Part shown: positions 55,631 through 64,000 of the stretch, one piece after another | Layout of the letters: each line of letters opens with the position of its first letter | How positions within the stretch are numbered: position 1 is the first letter of the stretch | NCBI GenBank assembly: GCA_903884945.1 | Contig: CAISGR010000050.1 | Coordinates: 1 to 64,000 of the forward strand | Length of the DNA: 64,000 bases | Reading direction: 5' to 3' | DNA from: an uncultured bacterium | Lineage (GTDB): Bacteria; Pseudomonadota; Alphaproteobacteria; Sphingomonadales; Sphingomonadaceae | Program-made: the position numbers and the translations under genes | The notes under the pieces: generated by a model | The model's input: the letters and a program-made list of their open reading frames with translations, nothing else | The model's database searches: none | What the model was told of the DNA's origin: nothing

Positions 55631-56265
55631 CCGATTCGCCGACCATCACTCGGCTGTCGATCTTTCCGCTGGCGGGCGCGCTGTTGTTCCCGGGCATGCA
55701 TCTGCCGCTCCATATCTTCGAGCCGCGCTATCGGGCGATGGTATCCGATTCGATGGCGCGCGACCGGCGGATCGGGATGATACAACCCCGCCCCGGCCCG
55801 CTCGCCGCCGGCGAGGCCCCGCCCCTGTTCGATATCGGCTGTGTCGGGCGCATCGCCGAGGTCGAGGCAAGCGAGGACGGGCGCTATAATCTCGTGCTCG
55901 AAGGGCTGTCGCTGTTCCGGATCCGCCGCGAACTCGACGTCACGACGGCGTTCCGCCAGGTCGAGGCCGAGCTGCTGCCCGTGCCCGACGAGGCGGAGGT
56001 CCTGTCGCTGTCGCGGCGCTCCTCGCTTGAAATGGAATCGCGCCGCTTCGCCGATGCCCAGGGCTATGCGGTCGACTGGGAAGCGGTGAACCGGCTCGAC
56101 GACGAGGCATTGGTCAACGGCATCGCCCAGATCGCGCCGTTCGACGTGGCGGCAAAACAGGCGTTGCTCGAGGCGGTGGGAATCGAGAATCGCGCCGAAC
56201 TCATTATCCAGCTGATGCAGTTCTTCGGCCGTCATGATGGCGAGGATTCGGTGACGCTCCAGTGA
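55627..56265 (+). CDS. Lon N-terminal substrate-binding domain protein
   Basis: This 212-residue protein has [20 protein letters not shown] then FEPRYRAMV (PUA-like LonN beta barrel) and a helical C-terminal part ([20 protein letters not shown]). It lacks the ATPase and protease domains of Lon. It is a standard partner of the CnoX/YbbN-Trm112 cluster in alphaproteobacteria; the function is unknown. Confidence 0.92.
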   Translation: MTDSPTITRLSIFPLAGALLFPGMHLPLHIFEPRYRAMVSDSMARDRRIGMIQPRPGPLAAGEAPPLFDIGCVGRIAEVEASEDGRYNLVLEGLSLFRIRRELDVTTAFRQVEAELLPVPDEAEVLSLSRRSSLEMESRRFADAQGYAVDWEAVNRLDDEALVNGIAQIAPFDVAAKQALLEAVGIENRAELIIQLMQFFGRHDGEDSVTLQ

Positions 56266-56275
56266 GGATCGGGCG

Positions 56276-56449
56276 ATGAGCCTCGACCCGTGGCTGCTCG
56301 AACGGCTGGTGTGCCCGGTGACACGTTCGCCGCTGCGCTACGATGAGGCTGCGCAGGAACTCGTCTCGGAGGCGGCCGGCCTGGCTTATCCGCTTCGTCA
56401 TGGCGTGCCGGTGATGCTCGCCGAGGAAGCGCGACGGATATCGGCGTGA
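56276..56449 (+). CDS. Trm112 family protein
   Basis: This 57-residue protein [20 protein letters not shown], with [17 protein letters not shown], matches the bacterial Trm112/YcaR family. Only one Cys is retained of the zinc site found in eukaryotic Trm112, as usual for bacterial members. It may activate an as yet unassigned methyltransferase. The stop overlaps the next GTG. Confidence 0.92.
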   Translation: MSLDPWLLERLVCPVTRSPLRYDEAAQELVSEAAGLAYPLRHGVPVMLAEEARRISA

Positions 56450-56844
56450 GCGGCGCCGACGATCTGAGCGGCGGCTGGGACGGCATCTTCAATTATCCGC
56501 GCGGTCGACGCCCCAACGCCTTCACCGCGACGCTGCGGGACGATGGCGGCTTCCTGACCGGTGAAACGACCGAGCCGAGCGACGGCGCGAACGACAGCAG
56601 CGCTGTCCTCCACGCCTGGCTGGAAGGACGGCGCGAGGGCGGCATCGTCACCTTCGTCAAATCCTATGACGATCCGGCGCGTGCGCATTATACCGTCCAT
56701 TATGCCGGATCGATCACGCCCGACGGGACGGAGATCAGCGGACACTGGGATATTGCGGGCCGCCTGTCCGGCACTTTCATCATGGTGCGCAGGGCGGGCA
56801 GGACCGAGGCGGTCGAGCGCAGGATCGCCGAAACCGTTCGCTAG
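56446..56844 (+). CDS. Conserved hypothetical protein, beta-rich
   Basis: This 132-residue protein from GTG 56446 (overlapping the Trm112 stop) reads [20 protein letters not shown], then [12 protein letters not shown] and [22 protein letters not shown]. Alternating beta-strand pattern with GxWxG and GxW motifs suggests a small barrel, similar to proteins of unknown role in other alphaproteobacteria. No signal peptide. Its TAG and the TAG of the convergent gene share the palindrome CTAG. Confidence 0.75.
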   Translation: MSGADDLSGGWDGIFNYPRGRRPNAFTATLRDDGGFLTGETTEPSDGANDSSAVLHAWLEGRREGGIVTFVKSYDDPARAHYTVHYAGSITPDGTEISGHWDIAGRLSGTFIMVRRAGRTEAVERRIAETVR

Positions 56845-57366
56845 GGGGCGACGGTGTAGCCGGCATCGGGAGATACCCAGATCACCGTTTGCTCGGTCGT
56901 GGTTTGGGTACTGCCCTCGATCACGGCCCTGGCGATGAAGCGTGCTCCATCGGGCACATAGGTCGTGCAGATCCGATGATCGATGACCGGCTTCATGCCG
57001 GCCGCGATCCGCGCACGGAGGTTGGTCGCATAGGGTTCGACGAGCTTCTTTCCGTCGACCGACACGATCGCGGCTTCGATATCCTGCTTCCGGATCGCAC
57101 AGCATACCGCGCCGGCATCGATCTCGACCGGCGTCACCGTCTCCATCACGACATAGGGAGAAGGAGAGAGCATCACGACGGCGCTGTTGTCGATCATGCC
57201 ATCGGCGCGCTTGCGGTTAGCCCGCCAGCGACTGGCAGCGGTGCCGCACGACATCGGGCGCATAGCATTGAAGCATGCCCGAAGCGGCCGGCGCGAGGGA
57301 ATCTGCGGGAGGGCTGGCCTGACCCGCAAGACTGGCGAGAACGGCGACTGGCAACAGGATGCTCAC
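56841..57366 (-). pseudogene. Exported hypothetical protein interrupted by a one-base frameshift
   Basis: Two frames together give one coherent protein. From GTG 57366 the frame encodes a signal peptide (MSILLPVAVLASLAGQASPP) and continues to CQSLAG before a premature TAA near 57217-57219. The next frame continues with RKRADGMIDNSAVVML and runs to the TAG at 56841, with four Cys (AVCCAI, HRICTTY, plus MLQCYA and RHRC upstream). Removal of one A (minus strand) at 57217-57218 restores the reading as AGYRKRADG. It is either a recent pseudogene or a sequencing error. Function unknown. Confidence 0.8.
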
Positions 57367-57389
57367 TGGATCCCCTTTCGCCGATCGCG

Positions 57390-58607
57390 CTAGACCGTCA
57401 TGCCCTGCAACAGCTTCGGCACGTCACCGCTTTCGCCCCGCGCTTCGGCCATGAAACGATCCTTGAGCGGCGGCAGCTTCTGCACTGCCGACAAGCCGAA
57501 GCGTCGCACCGCCGAAGCGGTGCGCCCGGGAATGCCGAACAGCCGGGTCAGCCCATCGGTCGCCGCCGCGACCATGAAGGTATCGAGGCTGCGCCAGCGC
57601 TCGTACCGCGCGAGGAGCTGCGGATCGCCGAGATCGAGGCCGAGGCGCTTGCCCTCGACCAGCACCTCGACCAGCGTCGCGACGTCCCGGAACCCGACAT
57701 TGACGCCCTGCCCCGCGATCGGATGGATGCCGTGCGCGGCGTCCCCGACCAGCGCGAGGCGATCCGCGGTGATCGTCGCGGCATGGTGGAAGCCGAGCGG
57801 GTAGCTCGAACGCGGTCCGAGCGGTCCGAGCCTGCCGAGAAAACCGCCCATGCGCTTCTCGGCCTCGGCAAGCCACCCACGGTCGGACAATTTCATCATG
57901 CCCGGCCCGGCATCGCGCCGGACCGACCACACGATCGCCGAGCGATGGCCGGCCTCGTCGTCATTGAGCGGTAGGATCGCGAACGGGCCTTCGGGATAGA
58001 AGATCTCGAAAGCGATATTCTCATGGCTGTGCTCGTGATGGAGCGAGGTGACCATTGCGGTATGGTCATAGGTCCACCGGGCGACGCGCAGGCCCGCCGC
58101 GTCCCGCGTGGGCGAATTGCGCCCTTCCGCCGCGATCAGCAGCGGCGCGCGCACCACCGCACCCGAATCAAGCGTCGCGACGACGCCATGCTCGCCACGC
58201 TCGACCGCCACGGCACGCGTCTTCATCCGCACATCGACGCCGGGTGCCGCCTCGGCCGCCTCGAGCAGGGCCCGGCGCAGGCGACGATTCTCGAACATAT
58301 GACCGAGCGCGCCGCTGTCCGCATCGGGCTCGAAATCGAGCGCGCCTGGCTCCAGCCCGTCGCTGACCCGGATTCCCTGGATCGGGCACCCGAACCCGGC
58401 CAGTCGCTCGGCGACACCGATCGCCTCGAGCATCCGATGGGGCGCGCTCGCGATGGCCGAGGCCCGGCCATCGAAACCGGCCGCCAGGATTACCGCCGGG
58501 TCGGCGATGTCGATCACGATCGAGGTGAGACCGTGCGCGTTGAGCGCGACCGCGAGCGCGCTGCCGACAAGGCCACCGCCGAGGATGATGACGTCCGCTT
58601 GATCCAT
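57390..58607 (-). CDS. UbiH/UbiF/COQ6 family FAD-dependent hydroxylase
   Basis: This 405-residue flavin monooxygenase has ADVIILGGGLVGSALAVALN (FAD motif), the DG motif region around LIAAEGRNSPTRDAAGL, and ALVGDAAHGIHPIAGQGVNV (GD motif). Ubiquinone biosynthesis hydroxylases of this family oxidise ring positions of the precursor; which position (UbiH, UbiF, UbiL) cannot be decided. ATG 58607 has GGCGGGGGG upstream. It is divergent from ftsK. Confidence 0.9.
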   Translation of the reverse strand: MDQADVIILGGGLVGSALAVALNAHGLTSIVIDIADPAVILAAGFDGRASAIASAPHRMLEAIGVAERLAGFGCPIQGIRVSDGLEPGALDFEPDADSGALGHMFENRRLRRALLEAAEAAPGVDVRMKTRAVAVERGEHGVVATLDSGAVVRAPLLIAAEGRNSPTRDAAGLRVARWTYDHTAMVTSLHHEHSHENIAFEIFYPEGPFAILPLNDDEAGHRSAIVWSVRRDAGPGMMKLSDRGWLAEAEKRMGGFLGRLGPLGPRSSYPLGFHHAATITADRLALVGDAAHGIHPIAGQGVNVGFRDVATLVEVLVEGKRLGLDLGDPQLLARYERWRSLDTFMVAAATDGLTRLFGIPGRTASAVRRFGLSAVQKLPPLKDRFMAEARGESGDVPKLLQGMTV

Positions 58608-58756
58608 GCCCCCCGCCCTAGACCCTGCCCCCGCCCAAATCAAAACCGTTCGTCCCCATGGCCCGCTTTTTGGCCGCCGGGTACCGCCGCCTTGACGCCG
58701 GACTCGGCAAGAGCGATGATTCCGCGCGTACAGACAGCGAACATCGAGGACAGATC

Positions 58757-61051
58757 ATGGCTAGCCGGGCGCAGCCGCCCTTGTGGCGCGAGACGGTAAA
58801 AGCGGGTGCGGCGCGCAGCGGCGCGGTGATCGGTGCGATCGCGATCCTGCTTTCCGCGATCGTCGTGCTCGTCGCGCTGCTGACCTATCATTCGGGCGAT
58901 CCGTCGCTCAACACCGCCTCGGGCGGGCCAGCCGAGAACTGGCTTGGCACACCCGGCTCCTGGATAGCCGACCTCTGCTACGTCGTGTTCGGGCCAGCGA
59001 TCTTCCTGCTTCTGCCGGTGGTGCTGATGATCGCGGCGCGGCTCTGGAGCGATGTCCCGGTCGGTCGCTGGCGGCTGATGCTGCTGGCTGCGCTGAGTGG
59101 GATAGCGCTGATCGGGACCACCGCCTCGCTGATTTACGGTGCGGCGGTTCACGGGCTCCCCGGCGGCTATGGCGGGATCATCGGCCTTGCGCTGGCCGAC
59201 CTGCTCCGCTGGGCGTTCAGCTTTATCGGCAACCCCGCCGCGATGCTATGGACCGCGCGCGGCGTCGGCCTGCTGATTGGCCTGGCCGGCGTCGCCGCCT
59301 GGGCATCGAGCTTCGTGATCGACATGGGCAACCGTCCGCGCCGGTTGCCCAAGCCGAAGCCGGTCAAGGTGGACCGGCGTGTGCCCGAACAGGAGGTGTT
59401 CGCCCCCGAGCCGGCGCGCAAGCCGACGCCGCGGGCGGTCGCGCTTCCCGACGACCGCCCGGGCCCTGTCATCGCCGAGCGTACGCTCGCCCCTTCGGTC
59501 GCCAGGCCCAAGGCGAAACAGGCCTCGTTCGATCTGGGCGACAATTCGCAACTACCGCCGCTCGACCTGCTCAAACCCGCGCCGCCGGCACCCGGCGGCC
59601 CAGTCGACAAGGCCGCGCTGGAGCGCAATGCGCGCCTGCTCGAATCGGTCCTCGACGATTTCCACGTCAAGGGATCGATCATCAACATCCGCCCTGGCCC
59701 GGTGGTGACGATGTACGAGCTGGAACCAGCCTCGGGTATCAAGGCAAGCCGGGTCATCCAGCTCGCCGACGATATCGCCCGCAACATGTCCGCGATTTCC
59801 GCGCGCGTGGCGACGATTCCGGGCCGCACCGTGATCGGCATCGAACTGCCCAATGTCCGGCGCGAGACCGTCGGGCTGCACGAACTGATCGGATCGCAGA
59901 CTTTCGACGACCAGTCGGCCTCGCTGCCGCTGGTACTGGGCAAGAACATCGCGGGCGATCCCGTGATCGCCGATCTCGCGCCGATGCCGCATCTGCTCGT
60001 CGCCGGTACCACCGGCTCGGGCAAGTCGGTCGGGCTCAATTGCATGATCCTGTCGCTGCTCTATCGGCTACGCCCCGATCAGTGCCGGATGATCATGATC
60101 GATCCGAAGATGCTCGAGCTGAGCATGTACGACGACATCCCCCACCTGCTCTCGCCCGTCGTGACCGATCCGGCCAAGGCGGTGCGCGCGCTCAAATGGG
60201 CGGTGGAACAGATGGAGGAGCGCTACCGCCAGATGTCGTCGGTCGGCGTGCGCAGCCTCGCCAGCTTCAACGAGAAGGTCCGTGCCGCCCGCGCCAAGGG
60301 CCAGCCGCTCGGCCGGCGGGTCCAGACCGGCTATCATCCCGAGACCGGCCAGCCCGTCTATGAGGAGGAAACGCTCGACTTCCAGCCATTGCCGCAGATC
60401 GTGGTGATCGTCGACGAGCTCGCCGACCTGATGATGACCGCCGGCAAGGAAGTCGAGTTCCTGATCCAGCGCCTTGCGCAAAAGGCGCGCGCGGCAGGCA
60501 TCCATCTGATCATGGCCACCCAGCGCCCGTCGGTCGACGTCATCACCGGCGTGATCAAGGCGAACCTGCCGACCCGGATCAGCTTCCACGTCACCTCGAA
60601 GATCGATTCACGCACCATCCTCGGCGAACAGGGTGCCGAACAGCTGCTGGGCAAGGGCGACATGCTCTACATGCCAGGCGGCAAGGGCATCGTCCGCGTC
60701 CATGGCCCGTTCGTCAGCGACGACGAGGTCCGCGCCGTGGCCGATCACTGGCGTGCGCAGGGCCGGCCCGATTATATCCAGTCGGTCACGGAAGAGCCCG
60801 AGGACGGCTTTGCGCTGGACGGCGCGCCCGATGGCGAGGATTCGGCCGAGGACCAGCAATATCGCTCCGCCATCCAGCTCGTCGTGGAAAGCCAGAAGGC
60901 CTCGACCTCCTGGCTGCAGCGCCAGCTCCGTATCGGCTACAATTCGGCGGCGCGGCTGATCGAGCGGATGGAGAAGGAGGGCATCGTCAGCCGCCCCGAT
61001 CATGTCGGCCGGCGCGATGTGATGCGCGATCGCGACGGGAACCCGCTATAG
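58757..61051 (+). CDS. ftsK: DNA translocase FtsK
   Basis: This 764-residue FtsK/SpoIIIE protein has an N-terminal domain with about four helices (to ~190), a short Pro-rich linker, the RecA-like motor with Walker A GTTGSGKSVG (about 417-426) and Walker B VIVDELADLMM, and a C-terminal winged-helix gamma domain (TSWLQRQLRIGYNSAARLIE). It moves DNA at the septum and helps dimer resolution. ATG 58757 has GAGGA upstream. The linker is shorter than the E. coli one. Confidence 0.96.
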   Translation: MASRAQPPLWRETVKAGAARSGAVIGAIAILLSAIVVLVALLTYHSGDPSLNTASGGPAENWLGTPGSWIADLCYVVFGPAIFLLLPVVLMIAARLWSDVPVGRWRLMLLAALSGIALIGTTASLIYGAAVHGLPGGYGGIIGLALADLLRWAFSFIGNPAAMLWTARGVGLLIGLAGVAAWASSFVIDMGNRPRRLPKPKPVKVDRRVPEQEVFAPEPARKPTPRAVALPDDRPGPVIAERTLAPSVARPKAKQASFDLGDNSQLPPLDLLKPAPPAPGGPVDKAALERNARLLESVLDDFHVKGSIINIRPGPVVTMYELEPASGIKASRVIQLADDIARNMSAISARVATIPGRTVIGIELPNVRRETVGLHELIGSQTFDDQSASLPLVLGKNIAGDPVIADLAPMPHLLVAGTTGSGKSVGLNCMILSLLYRLRPDQCRMIMIDPKMLELSMYDDIPHLLSPVVTDPAKAVRALKWAVEQMEERYRQMSSVGVRSLASFNEKVRAARAKGQPLGRRVQTGYHPETGQPVYEEETLDFQPLPQIVVIVDELADLMMTAGKEVEFLIQRLAQKARAAGIHLIMATQRPSVDVITGVIKANLPTRISFHVTSKIDSRTILGEQGAEQLLGKGDMLYMPGGKGIVRVHGPFVSDDEVRAVADHWRAQGRPDYIQSVTEEPEDGFALDGAPDGEDSAEDQQYRSAIQLVVESQKASTSWLQRQLRIGYNSAARLIERMEKEGIVSRPDHVGRRDVMRDRDGNPL

Positions 61052-61117
61052 CCCTGCCGGTTCAGAGCGGGTTCAAGCCCGCCGTCACACGGTGCGCGGC
61101 TGTCTCGGGAGAATATC

Positions 61118-61732
61118 GTGATCCTTCGTAACGTCTCGCTGCTGGCGCTTCTCGCCGCGCCTGCCCTCGTCTCCGCGGCGCCTGCCACCGGCGATCTCGG
61201 CCTGGTCCAGAACCATCTGCAATCGGTGCAGAGCATGACGGCGGCGTTCAGCCAGACCGATCGCGCCGGCAAGGTGCTGACCGGGACTCTCACCCTCAAA
61301 AAGCCCGGCAAGATACGTTTCCAGTATGAAAAGGGCGTGCCGATCCTGATCGTCGGCGACGGGAGTGCGCTGACCTTCATCGATTATTCGGTGAAGCAGG
61401 TGCAGCGCTGGCCGATCGGCAACTCGCCGCTGAGCGTGCTGCTCAACCCGTCGCGCGACATGACGCGCTTCGCCAAGGTCATCCCCGGATTCGACCCGCG
61501 CATTATCTCCGTCGAGGCGCACGATCCGAAGCATCCCGAATATGGCCGAATCACGCTGGTCTTCGTTCGCGATACCGGCGCGCCGGGCGGGCTGATGCTG
61601 CAGGGCTGGGTGGCGCTGGATTCGCAGAATAATCGCACGACGATCCGCCTGTCGAACCAGCATTTCAACGCACCGGTCAGCGACAAGGCGTTCCAATGGA
61701 ACGATCCGCGGCGCAGTTTGGGGAAAAACTGA
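61118..61732 (+). CDS. lolA: Outer-membrane lipoprotein carrier LolA
   Basis: This 204-residue protein has a signal peptide (MILRNVSLLALLAAPALVSA) and a LolA fold: VQSMTAAFSQTDRAGKVLTG, KPGKIRFQYEKGVPILIVGD, then WVALDSQNNRTTIRLSNQHF. It carries lipoproteins across the periplasm from LolCDE. GTG start 61118 with GGGAG upstream. Follows ftsK by 66 nt. Confidence 0.93.
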   Translation: MILRNVSLLALLAAPALVSAAPATGDLGLVQNHLQSVQSMTAAFSQTDRAGKVLTGTLTLKKPGKIRFQYEKGVPILIVGDGSALTFIDYSVKQVQRWPIGNSPLSVLLNPSRDMTRFAKVIPGFDPRIISVEAHDPKHPEYGRITLVFVRDTGAPGGLMLQGWVALDSQNNRTTIRLSNQHFNAPVSDKAFQWNDPRRSLGKN

Positions 61733-61751
61733 TCCTCCGTTCATAGTGGCG

Positions 61752-61895
61752 ACAGGTTCAGAGCCCTAGAAGGAGATTGCGGATGTGAGCCGGACCGGGA
61801 TTTTCCCCCTGTTGCTCGGACGACCCACTTCCCGCCTGCGTGACGAACGCTAGGTCGGCCCTCGCTCCATGCCCCCGGAGCGAGGGCCTTTCCTT
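61752..61895 (+). ncRNA. Candidate small RNA between lolA and xthA
   Basis: About 140 nt without a coding frame lie between lolA and a strong terminator. TTGGGG at 61718-61723 and TCATAG at 61741-61746 with 17-nt spacing resemble a weak housekeeping promoter, giving a transcript start near 61752. CCTAG (61775-61779) and CTAGG (61850-61854) can close a rod containing GCGG/CCGC, GTG/CAC and GAGC/GCTC pairs. The class is unidentified; the short rod argues against a standard 6S RNA. A longer lolA 3' UTR is the alternative. Confidence 0.4.
61857..61895 (+). terminator. Strong intrinsic terminator before xthA
   Basis: GGCCCTCGCTCC (61857-61868) pairs perfectly over 12 bp with GGAGCGAGGGCC (61877-61888), 8-nt loop, followed by TTTCCTTG. 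It ends the lolA transcript or a separate small RNA, 35 nt before the xthA start. Confidence 0.85.
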
Positions 61896-61929
61896 GTCGG
61901 CGCGGTCCCGCACCGCTACATCGCCGCCC

Positions 61930-62730
61930 ATGACTGGATCTGGCACGCTGAAGATCGTTTCCTGGAACATCAATTCGGTGCGGTTTCGCATCGAGATCGT
62001 CGAACGCTTCCTGCGGGAAGTGTCGCCCGATATCCTGTGCCTGCAGGAAACCAAGGTGATCGACGGCGATTTCCCCACCGCCCCCTTCCGGGCGCTTGGC
62101 TACCACCATATCGTGCTGCACGGGCAACGCATGCATCACGGCGTGGCGATCATCTCGCGCATGCCGCTGATCGAGGACGATCGGTTCGATTGGCAGGCCA
62201 ATCGCGAGGCCCGTCACGTCGGCGTCCGACTCGACAACGGCATGCGCCTGGAAAATGTCTATGTGCCGGCGGGTGGCGATGTGCCCGACCGCACGGTGAA
62301 TCCTAAATTCGGCCAGAAACTGGATTTCGTCGAGCGGATGACGCGCTGGTCGGACGGCCTCACCGTCCCCACGCTGCTGGTCGGCGATTTCAACATCGCG
62401 CCGCTCGAATCGGACGTGTGGAGCCACAAGCAGCTGCTCGACGTGGTCAGCCACACGCCGATCGAGGTCGCCGCCCTGGACGGCCTGAAGGCGTCGAACG
62501 ACTGGGTCGATCTCGGCCGCCACTTCGTACCGGCGCCCGAGCGCCTGTTCACCTGGTGGAGCTATCGCGCCAAGGACTGGCTTGCGTCGGATCGCGGCCG
62601 GCGCCTCGATCATATGTGGGCGACTGCGGATGTCGCGAAGACCGCCATCCGCCATCAGGTCTTCGAGGACTGCCGGAGCTGGCTCAAGCCTTCCGACCAT
62701 ATCCCGATCATGACCGAGTTCGCGGTGTGA
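61930..62730 (+). CDS. xthA: Exodeoxyribonuclease III
   Basis: This 266-residue AP endonuclease/3' exonuclease has [20 protein letters not shown], the metal-binding Glu in DILCLQETK, the catalytic loop [14 protein letters not shown] and [10 protein letters not shown] at the end. It cleaves abasic DNA and removes damaged 3' ends. ATG 61930 gives the family start [17 protein letters not shown]. Its TGA overlaps the ribA GTG. Confidence 0.94.
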   Translation: MTGSGTLKIVSWNINSVRFRIEIVERFLREVSPDILCLQETKVIDGDFPTAPFRALGYHHIVLHGQRMHHGVAIISRMPLIEDDRFDWQANREARHVGVRLDNGMRLENVYVPAGGDVPDRTVNPKFGQKLDFVERMTRWSDGLTVPTLLVGDFNIAPLESDVWSHKQLLDVVSHTPIEVAALDGLKASNDWVDLGRHFVPAPERLFTWWSYRAKDWLASDRGRRLDHMWATADVAKTAIRHQVFEDCRSWLKPSDHIPIMTEFAV

Positions 62731-63788
62731 GCGACGCGCGGCGAACGGCGACGGCGATCGACGCGTTGCGGCGCGGCTGGCCGATCGCGATCCACGGCAG
62801 CGACGGCACGCTTGCGTTGTTGCCGATCGAGACCGCGGACCCCGAACGGCTATTGGTCTTCGACCCGGCAGGTACGGCTCCCGTGCTGCTCACCGCCGGC
62901 CGGGCCGCGACACTCAAGCTCGCCAACCAGCGCGACGCAGCGGCGCCCGATTCGCCCGTTCTGGTAGAGCGGGCACCCTGGCTCGACTTCGCCACCGCGA
63001 CTGCCCTTGCCGACCCGCAGCTCGACCTGCAGACGCCCCTGAAGGGTCCGTTCCGCGCGATTCCGCTGCAGGCCGCCGATGCGGCCGGCGCCGCGCTGCG
63101 ACTCGCCCGGGTCGGCGGCGTGCTCCCGGCCTTCTTCGCCAGCGCCACCGCTACGGCCGATCTGGCGCTGACACCTGCCGATATCGATGCGCATGAGGAT
63201 GCAGCCCGGCTGACGATCGCGACCCGTGCCCGGCTGCCCGTGGCGGGCGCGGAGGATGCCGAAATCGTTGCATTCCGCACGCCCGAGATGCCGGGCGAAC
63301 ATGTCGCGCTGCTGATCGGTACGCCCAACGGAAAGCCGCCGCTCGTTCGCCTCCATAGCGAATGCCTGACCGGGGACGTCCTCGGCAGCCTGAAATGCGA
63401 TTGCGGGCCGCAGCTTGACGCGGCGATCCACGCGATCGCGGCAAGCGGATGGGGCATCCTGCTCTATCTGCGCCAGGAAGGACGCGGGATCGGGCTGATC
63501 AACAAGCTGCGTGCCTATGCGCTGCAGGATCAGGGATTCGATACGGTCGACGCGAATACCCGGCTCGGCTTCGCGGTCGATTCGCGTAATTTCGCGGTGG
63601 CTGGGCGGATGCTCGACCTGCTCGGCCAGCGATCGGTGCGGCTACTGACGAACAACCCGGAAAAGGTGGCGCAACTCGAAGCCGCGGGAATCCGGGTGGT
63701 GGAACGCGTGCCGCACATCCTGCCGGCCAACCCGCATAATGAGCGGTATCTCGCGACCAAGCGCGATCGGACCGGTCATCAGTTCTGA
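62727..63788 (+). CDS. ribA: GTP cyclohydrolase II
   Basis: This 353-residue RibA has an approximately 150-residue N-terminal extension ahead of the GTPCH II domain. The domain carries [20 protein letters not shown] (three zinc-binding Cys), [33 protein letters not shown] and [12 protein letters not shown]. It makes the first riboflavin intermediate from GTP. The extension is a degenerate relative of a RibA/RibB-like domain common in alphaproteobacteria; no DHBP synthase residues are evident. GTG start 62727 overlaps the xthA stop. Confidence 0.93.
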   Translation: MSDARRTATAIDALRRGWPIAIHGSDGTLALLPIETADPERLLVFDPAGTAPVLLTAGRAATLKLANQRDAAAPDSPVLVERAPWLDFATATALADPQLDLQTPLKGPFRAIPLQAADAAGAALRLARVGGVLPAFFASATATADLALTPADIDAHEDAARLTIATRARLPVAGAEDAEIVAFRTPEMPGEHVALLIGTPNGKPPLVRLHSECLTGDVLGSLKCDCGPQLDAAIHAIAASGWGILLYLRQEGRGIGLINKLRAYALQDQGFDTVDANTRLGFAVDSRNFAVAGRMLDLLGQRSVRLLTNNPEKVAQLEAAGIRVVERVPHILPANPHNERYLATKRDRTGHQF

Positions 63789-64000
63789 TGGCGCGCTATT
63801 TCCTCGACGTCGAATATAATGGCTTTTGCGGCGACCTGATCTCGCTCGCGCTTGTCCCTGAGGCAGAGGGCGCTGCTCCGTTCTACGCCGCGCTCGCCTG
63901 TCCGAACCCCACACCATGGGTTGCGGCGCATGTGCTGCCAGTGTTGCACGTGGAACATAGTGCGCGCGCGGAAATGGCCGCCCGCTTCGCCGATTATCTC
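63788..64000 (+). CDS. RNase-T-like 3'-5' exoribonuclease (5' part only)
   Basis: The first 71 residues ([20 protein letters not shown], then LACPNPTPWVAAHVLPVLHV) resemble the DEDDh-type 3'-5' exoribonuclease domain of PF16473, whose first motif is D-x-E (DVEY here). The gene runs off the window edge. The ATG shares one base with the ribA TGA (TGATG). Confidence 0.65.
   Translation, partial: MARYFLDVEYNGFCGDLISLALVPEAEGAAPFYAALACPNPTPWVAAHVLPVLHVEHSARAEMAARFADYL

Noticed and set aside
61752..61895. Identification of the lolA-xthA RNA as 6S RNA
   Set aside because: The paired rod is only about 80 nt and the central bubble typical of 6S is not clear, so I left it unclassified.

Overview
This 64 kb window is chromosomal DNA of a high-GC alphaproteobacterium, most likely a sphingomonad (Sphingomonas or a close relative). 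The inference rests on the gene set and gene order. There is a carotenoid crtY-crtI-crtB operon, an Atm1-type exporter, hemC-hemD next to a mitofilin (Mic60) homologue, tsaD-gpsA divergent from hemC, ftsK-lolA-xthA, an SdhAF4 (DUF1674) assembly factor, and GTG/TTG starts in 4-nt ATGA/GTGA/TTGA overlaps. No insertion sequence, prophage, plasmid gene or CRISPR array is visible. One tRNA gene (Gly-GCC) is present.

Layout. 0-8 kb: the 5' part of thiC under a TPP riboswitch, two tandem exported ferritin-like proteins, a MipA/OmpV outer-membrane protein, a DUF2141 protein overlapping a sterol-desaturase-type hydroxylase, and a TetR regulator divergent from a glutathione S-transferase across a near-palindrome. 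7.4-13.5 kb: an SDR/AraC divergent pair, then the crtY-crtI-LOG-crtB operon, in which a cytokinin-activating-enzyme homologue (LOG) sits inside the carotenoid genes. 13.5-23.2 kb: three small conserved-looking proteins, the Atm1-like ABC exporter, a GNAT, a retropepsin-like secreted protein, recQ, and an operon of a Blh-like phosphatase or sulfurtransferase, a small membrane protein, a sterol desaturase and a GMC oxidoreductase. 23.3-25.2 kb: glnK-amtB behind a consensus sigma-54 promoter. 25.2-34.3 kb: mixed housekeeping genes (DUF2007, PPOX, DUF5996, tldD, zinc finger), a lone ABC ATPase, nadB coupled to a GT22-type mannosyltransferase, and a class-A-beta-lactamase-fold lipoprotein.

34.4-50.3 kb: polA coupled to a Wzx-like flippase, facing the rsmB-rpe-heparinase-purH gene run. 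Then come sdhAF4, tsaD-gpsA-DUF1697 and, divergently, hemC-hemD-mic60, followed by a DUF72 gene. 50.4-64 kb: a cyclic-nucleotide-binding/thioredoxin-reductase-like fusion without the redox cysteines, KTSC, L-serine dehydratase, an alkyltransferase, tRNA-Gly, the cnoX-LonN-Trm112 cluster, a frameshifted exported protein, a ubiquinone-type hydroxylase, ftsK, lolA, a possible small RNA with a strong terminator, xthA, ribA and the start of an RNase-T-like exoribonuclease.

Most genes are core metabolism. The items most worth a second look are LOG embedded in the carotenoid operon, the cysteine-less regulatory flavoprotein, the GT22-like enzyme translationally coupled to nadB, the Blh/desaturase/GMC operon, the single-base frameshift near 57217, and the intergenic RNA candidate before xthA. 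I found no clear multi-gene system that is wholly undescribed. All functional assignments come from reading the translated sequences, without database searches.
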